Of a DNA stretch of 64,000 nucleotides, positions 1 through 7,146 are shown in pieces. Source of the DNA: Burkholderia sp. WSM2230 (GTDB lineage: Bacteria; Pseudomonadota; Gammaproteobacteria; Burkholderiales; Burkholderiaceae); the NCBI RefSeq assembly GCF_000472445.1, contig NZ_AXAJ01000005.1, forward strand, positions 62,626 through 126,625. The letters are read 5' to 3'. The stretch's first letter is position 1. Each line of letters begins with the position of its first letter. Below the pieces are notes generated by a model, which saw only the letters and a list, made by a program, of their open reading frames with translations, did not search any database and was not told the origin of the DNA. A program made the translations under genes and the position numbers.

Positions 1-1276
1 CCGCGCTCGACGGCAGACATGCAGGTCCGACTGGCTCGAACGTCTTATACGTGAGAATGAATTCCTGGTGTCCCAGCATTTCGGACTTCGACGCGGCGCC
101 TTGCGACACTGCCACCGTCTGCTCGAACACTTCGCGGCCTACTTCGTCGAGCGTGCCGCGTCCTTCGAGAATGCGGCCCGCGTCGACATCCATATCGCCT
201 GAGAGATTGCGATACGTGGCGGGATTCGCGCAGATCTTGATGACCGGCGAGATTGCCGAGCCAACCACCGAGCCGCGCCCCGTGGTGAACAGAATCACAT
301 GCGCGCCGCAAGCAATCAGCTCGCCAATTTCCGCATTGTCGCTGATGTTCGGAAAGCCGAAGCGCGGCTCGCCGTCGGGCACGACGTCGAGCAGGTACAG
401 GCCGCCGGTCGGCGGAATGTCGCCCGGCTTGACGATGCCGGTAATCGGCGAGGCGCCGCTTTTTGCATACGCCCCGAGCGATTTTTCTTCCTGTGTGGTA
501 AGGCCGCCGTCCGCGTTGCCAACCGCAAAACTGCCGTGGCCGAGAATCGAGTAATAACGCGCCGCTTTCTCCACACACTCGACGATCGCATCGCCGAGTT
601 CCGGCCGCGCCGCGCGCGTCTTCATGTGAAACTCGCAGCCGACGAGTTCGCCGGTCTCCTCGAAGATGCAGGTCGCGCCGGCGTCGATCAGATGATCGAA
701 CGCGCGGCCCACGGCCGGATTCGCGGTAATGCCGCTGGTGCCGTCCGAGCCGCCGCAAATCGTGCCGATCACCAGTTCGCCAAGCGCCATGGGCACTTTC
801 TGTTGCGCGGCGAGTTGCTCGCGTGCGCCGCGCACCCAGTCCACGCCATACTGAATCGTGCTGCGCGTGCCGCCCTTCTCCTGAATGGTCAGCACTTCGA
901 CGGGACGGCCGCTCGCGCGCACGACATCGACGAGATAGTGCTTATTCATGCTCTCGCATCCCAAAGAGACGAACAGCACCGCGCCCACGTTCGGATGCGT
1001 GGCGAGCCGCTCGAGCATCTTTTCCGCGTATTCGTTCGGATAGCAGCCCGGAAAGCCGATCAGATGAACCGGCGGCTCGTGCGCGGCTCTCGCGTCGCCG
1101 AATGCGTCGAGCGGCTGGCGAAACTGCGCGACGATCTCGCCCGCCACGTGATGCGCGCACTCGACCAGATACGCGACCGCGACCACATTGCGGATGCCCT
1201 TGCGGCCGTCGCTACGAAGGTAGCCTTGCAGCATCGGCGGTTGCGCAAACGCGCTTGCTACGGATGTCTCAGTCAT
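1..1276 (-). CDS. UxaA-family sugar-acid dehydratase, large (C-terminal-type) subunit, partial
   Basis: The frame runs from an ATG at 1276 off the left edge, giving about 425 residues without a stop. It matches the second domain of altronate/galactarate dehydratases (UxaA/GarD family), which remove water from sugar acids to give 2-keto-3-deoxy acids. Recognisable stretches are GFPGCYPNEYAEKML near residue 73, SLGCESMNK, and ICGGSDGTSGITANPAVG around residue 170. The SAF domain that begins full-length UxaA is absent here and is encoded by the next gene upstream, a split arrangement common in Burkholderia. The gap to that gene is 42 bp, so the two probably work as one enzyme and share an operon with the ABC transporter. 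The substrate could be altronate, galactarate or another aldarate; the sequence does not decide. Confidence 0.86.
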   Translation of the reverse strand, partial: MTETSVASAFAQPPMLQGYLRSDGRKGIRNVVAVAYLVECAHHVAGEIVAQFRQPLDAFGDARAAHEPPVHLIGFPGCYPNEYAEKMLERLATHPNVGAVLFVSLGCESMNKHYLVDVVRASGRPVEVLTIQEKGGTRSTIQYGVDWVRGAREQLAAQQKVPMALGELVIGTICGGSDGTSGITANPAVGRAFDHLIDAGATCIFEETGELVGCEFHMKTRAARPELGDAIVECVEKAARYYSILGHGSFAVGNADGGLTTQEEKSLGAYAKSGASPITGIVKPGDIPPTGGLYLLDVVPDGEPRFGFPNISDNAEIGELIACGAHVILFTTGRGSVVGSAISPVIKICANPATYRNLSGDMDVDAGRILEGRGTLDEVGREVFEQTVAVSQGAASKSEMLGHQEFILTYKTFEPVGPACLPSSA

Positions 1277-1318
1277 GATCGTTCCCGCGCGGCGCAAGAC
1301 CGCGTCGTTATGCGCAAA

Positions 1319-1645
1319 TCAGTGATGTACGAATTGATGACCCGCGTCGTGCGTGTAAGTCGGCAGGTAATCGCTTTCCAGGTTGTGCGTATGCAGATGC
1401 TCGCCGCGCCGCACGGCTTCGGTGACGTGGCCAATCACGGCGCCATAACGCAGCACCTTGTCGTCTTTCGCGAGATCGTGGCGCGCCACCTTGTGGCCCA
1501 GTTCGATGGTCCGCGCGAGTGTGATGCGCTCGCCTTCGATCTCGACTTGCGTGCCGGCGTCAAGCCGCGCCGCCGCGATCAGGCAGTTGTCGTCCGGACT
1601 GAGCAGGATCAGTCGCGGATCGGTTTCTTGTGTGCGGCTGGTCAA
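1319..1645 (-). CDS. SAF-domain small subunit of the UxaA-type dehydratase
   Basis: This 108-residue protein is a stand-alone SAF domain of the kind that forms the N-terminus of altronate/galactarate dehydratases. The pattern LLSPDDNCLIAAARLDAGT near the start and the His-rich stretch GHKVARHDL around residue 50 are typical. A second His-rich end (HLHTHNLESDY, GHQFVHH) resembles the linker to the catalytic domain. It lies 42 bp before the large subunit and 37 bp after the permease, all leftward, so it is read as part of the same operon. A stand-alone SAF protein with another role is possible but unlikely in this position. Confidence 0.85.
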   Translation of the reverse strand: MTSRTQETDPRLILLSPDDNCLIAAARLDAGTQVEIEGERITLARTIELGHKVARHDLAKDDKVLRYGAVIGHVTEAVRRGEHLHTHNLESDYLPTYTHDAGHQFVHH

Positions 1646-1682
1646 ATGAGTTCTCCGTGAGGGCCGTTGGATTAACGTTGCT

Positions 1683-2747
1683 CTAGTTCTGACCTTCGCC
1701 GCTCGCGAGCCGAGCCACCATCAGCGAGCCGAGAATGATCGCGCCGTAAATCGCCTGAATCCAGAACGACGGCACCTGGGCGAGCGTCAGCAGGTTTTGC
1801 ACGACGCCGAGCAACAGCACGCCGGAGAGCGCGCCGATCATCGTGCCTTTGCCGCCGTCGAGCGAAATGCCGCCGATCACCGCCGCCGCGAACACCGTGA
1901 AGATCATGCCGTTGCCCTGGTTCGCATTGATCGCGCCGACATAGCCGGTCACGATCAGTCCGCCCACCGAGGCGAGCATGCTGCCGAGAATGAACACGCC
2001 CCACGTGATGCGCTCGACGCGAATGCCGGCAGCGCGCGCCGCCTCAGGATTGCCGCCGATTGCGTACAGCGCGCGGCCAAGGCGGTGATAGCGCAACATG
2101 AACGCGGCAATCGCGAAGGCCGCTGCGGCGAGCCACACGGACAACGGCAAGCCGAGCACGATGGTGGTCGCAAGCGAGAAAAACGACGGCGGCATGTCGA
2201 ACAGCGTACCGCCCTTGGTCGCGCCGACCAGCATGCCGCGCAGCACGATCAGCATGGCGAGCGTGACGATGAACGCGTTCAGCCGCAAGCGCACCACCAG
2301 AAAGCCGTTGATCACGCCAATCGCCGCGCCGACTGCGAGAATCGCCAGCAAGCCGGCCGCCGCCGGCCATTGCGTGCCGAACCCGGCGGACGCCGCCGGC
2401 ATGACGAGCATCGCGCCGACGGCGGGCGCTATACCGACCGTCGATTCCAGCGACAAATCGAACTTGCCCGTCAGCACGATCAGCGATTCCGCAAGCACGA
2501 CGAGCGCGAGCGCCGCCGAAGCGCCAAGCACGCTAATCAGATTCGCTCGCGTGAGAAAGCTCGGGCTGACGAATGCGCCGACCACGATCAGCAGCACGAG
2601 CGCGGGCAACAATGCGAGCTCACGCAGGCGCGCAAGCTCCGCGCGGCCACGCTTGCCGCGCGGCGCGGGCCCGCCGGGCGCGTGGGCCTGGCCCTGAACC
2701 TGTGCCTGCGCTGCGCCGAACGCGGGACTGGACACACTATTCTTCAT
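1683..2747 (-). CDS. ABC transporter permease, ribose/sugar type (RbsC-like)
   Basis: A 354-residue inner-membrane protein of the carbohydrate uptake-2 (RbsC/XylH) permease family. After a soluble, basic N-terminus of about 40 residues it has eight to ten hydrophobic segments. The family loop appears as YAIGGNPEAARAAGIRVERI, preceding a Gly-rich segment (GGLIVTGYVGAINANQGNG). The ATG at 2747 has GGAG eight bases upstream and overlaps the stop of the ATPase gene by 11 bp, indicating translational coupling. It forms the membrane channel for the importer whose ATPase and binding protein lie directly upstream. The substrate is inferred from the neighbouring dehydratase to be a sugar or sugar acid. 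Confidence 0.93.
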   Translation of the reverse strand: MKNSVSSPAFGAAQAQVQGQAHAPGGPAPRGKRGRAELARLRELALLPALVLLIVVGAFVSPSFLTRANLISVLGASAALALVVLAESLIVLTGKFDLSLESTVGIAPAVGAMLVMPAASAGFGTQWPAAAGLLAILAVGAAIGVINGFLVVRLRLNAFIVTLAMLIVLRGMLVGATKGGTLFDMPPSFFSLATTIVLGLPLSVWLAAAAFAIAAFMLRYHRLGRALYAIGGNPEAARAAGIRVERITWGVFILGSMLASVGGLIVTGYVGAINANQGNGMIFTVFAAAVIGGISLDGGKGTMIGALSGVLLLGVVQNLLTLAQVPSFWIQAIYGAIILGSLMVARLASGEGQN

Positions 2748-4278
2748 GAAGACTTACTCCTTCAACGGATGCAATCAGATCCTGGTCCTGCCAGCCCGCG
2801 GGAAACTCCGCAGCAATGCGGCCACGGAACATGACGAGTACACGATCACAGGTACGCAGATCGTCGAGTTCGCCGGACACGACGAGCACGGCCTTGCCTT
2901 CTTCGCCCACGCGATCCACCACTGACAGCAGCGCCTCTTTCGACTTCACATCGACGCCCGCAGTCGGGTCGATCAACACAAGCACTTTGGGGTCGGTGGC
3001 GAGCGCGCGCGCCATCACGACCTTCTGTTGATTGCCGCCCGACAGACCGGAGACGACATGCTCCGGTCCTTGCGCGACGATGCCGAGCGCGTCGATCATC
3101 TTCTGGCCGAATGCGTTTTTCTTTGCGGGCGTCGCGATGCCGAATTTGCCGAAGAGGCGCGCAATCGTCATCGACGCGTTCTCCGCGATGGATTGCGTCA
3201 ACACGAGCCCTTCGTGATGGCGATCTTTCGGCACGCAGCCAACGCCGTTCGCGAGCGCCGCGGGCACATCGCCGGGCGGCAGCTTTGCGCCGTCCACGCT
3301 GATCGTGCCGCGCTTCGCCGCGCGCAGCCCGGCAATCGCTTCGGCCACGCTGGTGCGGCCGCTGCTCGTCGCGCCCGTCAGGCCGACCACTTCGCCGCGC
3401 CGCACGGAGAACGACACGTCTTCGTAATCCGCGCCGCTCAACTGATCGACTTGCAGTGCAATCGCGGAGCTGGCGGGCAAGGGCTGGCGCGCCGCCGCGT
3501 CCGGGACCAGCAGGCCACCGCGTTCGCCGGTCATCGCTTCGATCAGCTGCTCGCGCGGCAACGCGGCAACCGGCGCGCTGACGATATGCCGCGCGTCGCG
3601 CAACACCGTGACCGCCTGACAGATCTCATACACCTCTTGCAGATGGTGCGAGATGAACAGGAACGTCACGCCTTCGCGCTGCAATTCCTCGATACGCCGG
3701 AACAGGCGCTTGATTTCGTCGCCGTCGAGCTGCGCGGTGGGTTCGTCGAGAATGATGAAGCGCGCGCCGTACGACAACGCCCGCGCGATCTCGACAAGCT
3801 GCCGCGCTTCGACGCTCAGGTCGCCGGCCCGCGCGTCTTCACGCACGTCGATCTTCCAGTGGTCGAGCAACGCGCGTGCGTCGCGGCGCATGGCTCGCCA
3901 GTCAATCACGCCGCCGCGCGACGGCTGTCGGTTGATGAACAGATTTTCGGCGACGGAAAGATCGCGAATGATGGTCGAATGCTGGTAGACGCAGGCCACG
4001 CGCTCTCGCCATGCATCGCGATCCGCAAGCGGCGGTGCGGGTTCGCCAGCAAAGCGCACCTCGCCGGTATCGGGCTTGCGCAAACCGGTCAGAATCGACA
4101 CGAGCGTCGATTTGCCCGCGCCGTTGCGTCCGACGAGCGCATGCGACTCGCCAGGCATCACGCGCATGCTCACGTCGTTCAGCGCCGCCGTGGAGCCGTA
4201 GCGTTTGGTGACGGCCAATGCTTCGACCACCGAGGCATTCGGCGCGGATGACGTGAGCTCGCTCATTGCGCCGCTCAT
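2737..4278 (-). CDS. Sugar ABC transporter ATP-binding protein, two NBDs (RbsA/MglA-like)
   Basis: A 513-residue tandem ATPase of the RbsA/MglA type. The first domain has Walker A GRNGAGKSTL near residue 40 and Walker B IILDEPTAQLD. The second has a degenerate Walker A (GATSSGRTSV), the signature LSGGNQQKVVMARAL and Walker B LVLIDPTAGVD. A degenerate second P-loop is normal for this family. I chose the ATG at 4278 because it overlaps the stop of the binding-protein gene in an ATGA pattern; ATGs at 4296 and 4266 are also in frame. It powers import through the downstream permease. Gene order binding protein, ATPase, permease fits a single sugar uptake operon. Confidence 0.92.
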   Translation of the reverse strand: MSGAMSELTSSAPNASVVEALAVTKRYGSTAALNDVSMRVMPGESHALVGRNGAGKSTLVSILTGLRKPDTGEVRFAGEPAPPLADRDAWRERVACVYQHSTIIRDLSVAENLFINRQPSRGGVIDWRAMRRDARALLDHWKIDVREDARAGDLSVEARQLVEIARALSYGARFIILDEPTAQLDGDEIKRLFRRIEELQREGVTFLFISHHLQEVYEICQAVTVLRDARHIVSAPVAALPREQLIEAMTGERGGLLVPDAAARQPLPASSAIALQVDQLSGADYEDVSFSVRRGEVVGLTGATSSGRTSVAEAIAGLRAAKRGTISVDGAKLPPGDVPAALANGVGCVPKDRHHEGLVLTQSIAENASMTIARLFGKFGIATPAKKNAFGQKMIDALGIVAQGPEHVVSGLSGGNQQKVVMARALATDPKVLVLIDPTAGVDVKSKEALLSVVDRVGEEGKAVLVVSGELDDLRTCDRVLVMFRGRIAAEFPAGWQDQDLIASVEGVSLHEE

Positions 4279-5348
4279 TTGACCGTGTTGCCCCACAGCG
4301 CCTTGTCGTCGACATTCGACTTCGTCACGAGCGGCGCGGGCAACTGGTCTTCGAGAATGCCCGGCGCCAGCTGGATGATGGTGCTGCCGTGATCGGTCGG
4401 GCCAGGCTTGAAGGTCTGCCCGGCCAACGCCGCCTTGATGTAGTACAGGCCGTACTTCGCGTACGAATCGGCGGGCTGGGACACGGTCGCGTCGATGTCG
4501 CCGCGGCGGATCGCGTCGAACTCCTGCGGAATGCCGTCATTACTCACGATCACGACGTGCTTCGCGTCGCCGGCGGGAAACAGCATCTGCTTGCGGCGCA
4601 GTGTTTGCAGCGTCGGCGACAGATACACGCCGCCCGCCTGCATGTAAATCGCTTTCACGTCGGGATTCGCGGTCAGCAGGCTGTCGAGCCCCGAGGCCGC
4701 GACGTCGCCCTTCCAGCTCGCCGGGATTTCCAGCAGCTTCAGGCCAGCATAGCCCTTCAGGCACGAGCGGAATGCTTCGGAGCGGTCGCGTCCGTTCACC
4801 GAGCCGAGGTCGCCCATGATCTGCACGACCTTGCCCGACTTAACATGCTCGCCGATGTATTTGCACGCCTTCTCGCCGTATGCGTGATTGTCGGCGCGCA
4901 CGACCATCGCGATCTTGCCTTGCGTCGGCGCGACGTCGACGGCGACGACCGGCACGTTGCGCGCCGTCGCGGCGTCGAGCGCGCGGCTGATCGCCGCAGA
5001 GTCGAGCGGGCCGACCACGATGCCCTTCGCGCCGAGGTTCAGCAGGTTGTTCATGTCGGTGATCTGCTGTACCGGATCGCCGTTCGAATTGACGGGCGCA
5101 AGGATGTCGATGCCCATTTCCTTCGCGTACTTCGGCAGATAGTTGTTGTACGACTGCCAGAACGGCGAGGTCAGCAGCGGCAGGCCAAGGCCGACCTTGC
5201 CGGCATCCGCTGCCTGCGCAGCGCCGCTCGCACCGAGCGCGGCGATGCACGCAGCCGCGGCTGCCGTGAAAAGCGGCTGACGGAAAGAAATGCGGAAGGA
5301 ACGGCGAAACGACTGGCGGGCCGGCTGCGGCTCTTTCGCGAACGACAT
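4275..5348 (-). CDS. Periplasmic sugar-binding protein of the ABC importer
   Basis: A 357-residue periplasmic binding protein of the RbsB type (peripla_BP_4 family). The start at 5348 is chosen because AGGAGA stands seven bases upstream; the frame is open for 38 more codons but without a better start. An Arg-rich n-region is followed by a hydrophobic segment and an AQAADAG cleavage site near residue 45. The fold is visible as two alpha/beta lobes, with motifs AKGIVVGPLDSAAISRAL and VPVVAVDVAP. It is the first gene of the leftward transport/dehydratase operon and is divergent from the IclR regulator. The N-terminal extension before the signal core is longer than usual. Confidence 0.9.
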   Translation of the reverse strand: MSFAKEPQPARQSFRRSFRISFRQPLFTAAAAACIAALGASGAAQAADAGKVGLGLPLLTSPFWQSYNNYLPKYAKEMGIDILAPVNSNGDPVQQITDMNNLLNLGAKGIVVGPLDSAAISRALDAATARNVPVVAVDVAPTQGKIAMVVRADNHAYGEKACKYIGEHVKSGKVVQIMGDLGSVNGRDRSEAFRSCLKGYAGLKLLEIPASWKGDVAASGLDSLLTANPDVKAIYMQAGGVYLSPTLQTLRRKQMLFPAGDAKHVVIVSNDGIPQEFDAIRRGDIDATVSQPADSYAKYGLYYIKAALAGQTFKPGPTDHGSTIIQLAPGILEDQLPAPLVTKSNVDDKALWGNTVK

Positions 5349-5451
5349 GGGCTGTCTCCTGATATGCGTTGTTGAACTGCGTGAACCGGTCGTGGATGCC
5401 GGCACTTCGTCCTGCGCTTTCTTATGGATATTGGCGAACATGGATATGCAC

Positions 5452-5478
5452 TCATTCACCAATGAACGTATTATTCAT
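5452..5478. promoter_or_regulatory. Overlapping inverted repeats between the sugar operon and iclR-type gene
   Basis: Two imperfectly nested inverted repeats lie in the divergent promoter region: TCATT-N4-AATGA at 5452-5465 and ATGAA-N7-TTCAT at 5462-5478. The position between the binding-protein gene and the IclR gene, and the AT-rich character against a GC-rich background, make this a plausible operator for the IclR regulator. No binding is shown by sequence alone. Confidence 0.35.
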
Positions 5479-5619
5479 ATACGGACTTTTCGAAGTCAAG
5501 GAATGTGCGCTGCACCAAGGGTCCGTACTTTCCCTGGACGCATCCGCTCGCACGGAAACCGCTGCCGCACTTACACTCAAGCGCCAGCTACTGAGAACAG
5601 CCCACGGAATTTCCTCACG

Positions 5620-6408
5620 ATGGACGCAGAAGACAAAGACGATGCCGACCGATATCGCGCCCCCGCGCTCGACAAAGGCCTTGACATCCTCGAGTTACTG
5701 GCCGAGCAGAAGGAGGGGCTCACGCGCGCCGAGATCACGAAGCTGCTCGGGCGCAATGCCAGCGAGATGTACCGGATGCTCGAACGCCTGGTCGCGCGCC
5801 AGTACGTGGTGCGCTCGAAGGGCGGCGACCGCTATTCGCTGAGCCTGAAGCTGTATGCGCTGGCGCATCGTCATCCGCCGATGAACCGGCTCATCTCCGA
5901 GGCATTGCCGCTCATGCAACGTTTCGCCGACGCCGCCGAGCAATCGTGTCACCTTGCCGTGTACGACCGCGGCAATCTGCTCGTCATCGCGCAGGTGGAC
6001 GGACCGGGCACGTGGGGCATGTCGGTGCGGCTCGGTTCGCGGGTCGGTCTGATCGACACGGGCTCGGGCCGCGTGATGCTCGCCTTCCAGACCGTCGAAC
6101 AGCGCGCGCAGATGCTCGCCGAGCACACCAAGGTTAAGGGCGAGGTGACCATAGACCGCGACGCGCTGGAAGCAGCGTGCGAGCGGATTCGTGCTGCCGG
6201 CTTCTCGCAGAAGGACAGCCAGCAGACGTTCGGTGTGACCGACGTCACTTTCCCGGTGCTTGGGCCGTCCGGCCAGGCTATCGCGGCGCTTACCTGTCCG
6301 TATCTGAAGCGTATCGACGAATATGTCGCGCCCACGCTCGCGGCCGCGACGGCGCTCCTGCGTGAGACGGTGCAGGCGCTTTCGATGTTTCGCGAGCAGG
6401 CCGTTTGA
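5620..6408 (+). CDS. IclR-family transcriptional regulator
   Basis: A 262-residue regulator. An N-terminal winged helix-turn-helix (residues 15-75, including ALDKGLDILELLAEQ and LTRAEITKLLGRNASEMYRML) is followed by the C-terminal IclR effector domain, with the family stretch VRLGSRVGLIDTGSGRVMLAF. The ATG at 5620 is preferred because the aligned N-terminus of the family begins close to it, although the frame is open further upstream. It is transcribed away from the sugar transport/dehydratase operon and most likely controls that operon in response to the sugar acid or its keto-deoxy product. Whether it acts as repressor or activator cannot be told. Confidence 0.92.
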   Translation: MDAEDKDDADRYRAPALDKGLDILELLAEQKEGLTRAEITKLLGRNASEMYRMLERLVARQYVVRSKGGDRYSLSLKLYALAHRHPPMNRLISEALPLMQRFADAAEQSCHLAVYDRGNLLVIAQVDGPGTWGMSVRLGSRVGLIDTGSGRVMLAFQTVEQRAQMLAEHTKVKGEVTIDRDALEAACERIRAAGFSQKDSQQTFGVTDVTFPVLGPSGQAIAALTCPYLKRIDEYVAPTLAAATALLRETVQALSMFREQAV

Positions 6409-6582
6409 GCGGCATGTGAATTCTGGCTGACGGGTGATTGCAGGGTGATCGCCGATTGATTGCAGAAGTCGCGGCGCCAAAGTTCGGTTTTGAAGCTGGC
6501 CGCTCGCCTACATGGTTTAGAATGGCGGCCCTCTCAAAAACGACGCCGCGTGAAGTCATTCGTGCGCGCTCATCGAAAAGCA

Positions 6583-7128
6583 ATGGCGAAACTTCTGACC
6601 GACTCCGAATTCCAGCGTTTTTCCGAACTTCAGCAGAAGCAATCGAGCTTCACGATCACAGCGGAAGAAGCCGACGAACTGCGCGACATCGTCGCTCATG
6701 CGCAAAAGCGCCGCGACGATCGCGCGGCGGCGATGCAGAGCATCGAGACTTTCATCCAGCAATTCGATATCAGCCCGGACGAGCTGTTTTCACCGGAGCA
6801 GATCGGCGAAGCTGCGCGCACCTATGGCCTGATTCCGGCCGCGAAGAAGGAGCGCGTGCTGCCGCCGTCGTTCACGTTCAACGGCAAGCCGTATCAATGG
6901 ACCGCACGTGCTCTGCCGGACGACATTCGCGTGCCGTTGTTCGATGCGTTCAAGGCGGGGCAGTCGGTGAAGTCGTTTATCGCGACGCCCAAAGATGCGA
7001 ATCGTTGCGCAGCGACTATTGCGCGGCTCGAGCGCGAGACGGGCGCGGTCTATGCGGATGCGTGGCTCGAGGAACTCGCGATCACGCGGGCGCAGGTGGA
7101 TGAGGCAGCGGTGAAGTTGCCCGCCTGA
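6583..7128 (+). CDS. Conserved hypothetical protein, possibly nucleoid-associated
   Basis: A 181-residue soluble protein of unknown function. The N-terminal 60 residues are charged and predicted helical (TDSEFQRFSELQQKQSSFTI, then KRRDDRAAAMQSIETFIQQF). The middle, ISPDELF..EAARTYGLIP, then FTFNGKPYQWTARA, faintly recalls the layout of Burkholderia H-NS-type proteins (helical oligomerisation part, linker, short DNA-contact motif), but the Arg-Gly-Arg motif is missing. No membrane segment or signal is present. It stands alone between the IclR gene and the convergent Pat-like gene. The start at ATG 6583 is the first after a region without coding character; the function assignment is not supported beyond this resemblance. 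Confidence 0.65.
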   Translation: MAKLLTDSEFQRFSELQQKQSSFTITAEEADELRDIVAHAQKRRDDRAAAMQSIETFIQQFDISPDELFSPEQIGEAARTYGLIPAAKKERVLPPSFTFNGKPYQWTARALPDDIRVPLFDAFKAGQSVKSFIATPKDANRCAATIARLERETGAVYADAWLEELAITRAQVDEAAVKLPA

Positions 7129-7146
7129 TCGATCGTATTTCCGGGA

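Noticed and set aside
299-1660. Long plus-strand frame opposite the dehydratase genes
   Set aside because: Its composition (Arg/Ala/His-rich) is that of the reverse strand of a GC-rich gene; the minus-strand dehydratase explains the region.
5601-5623. CCCACGGAATTTCCTCACG before the IclR start as a motif copy
   Set aside because: Too many differences from the consensus; resemblance is only to the diverged array copy 5.
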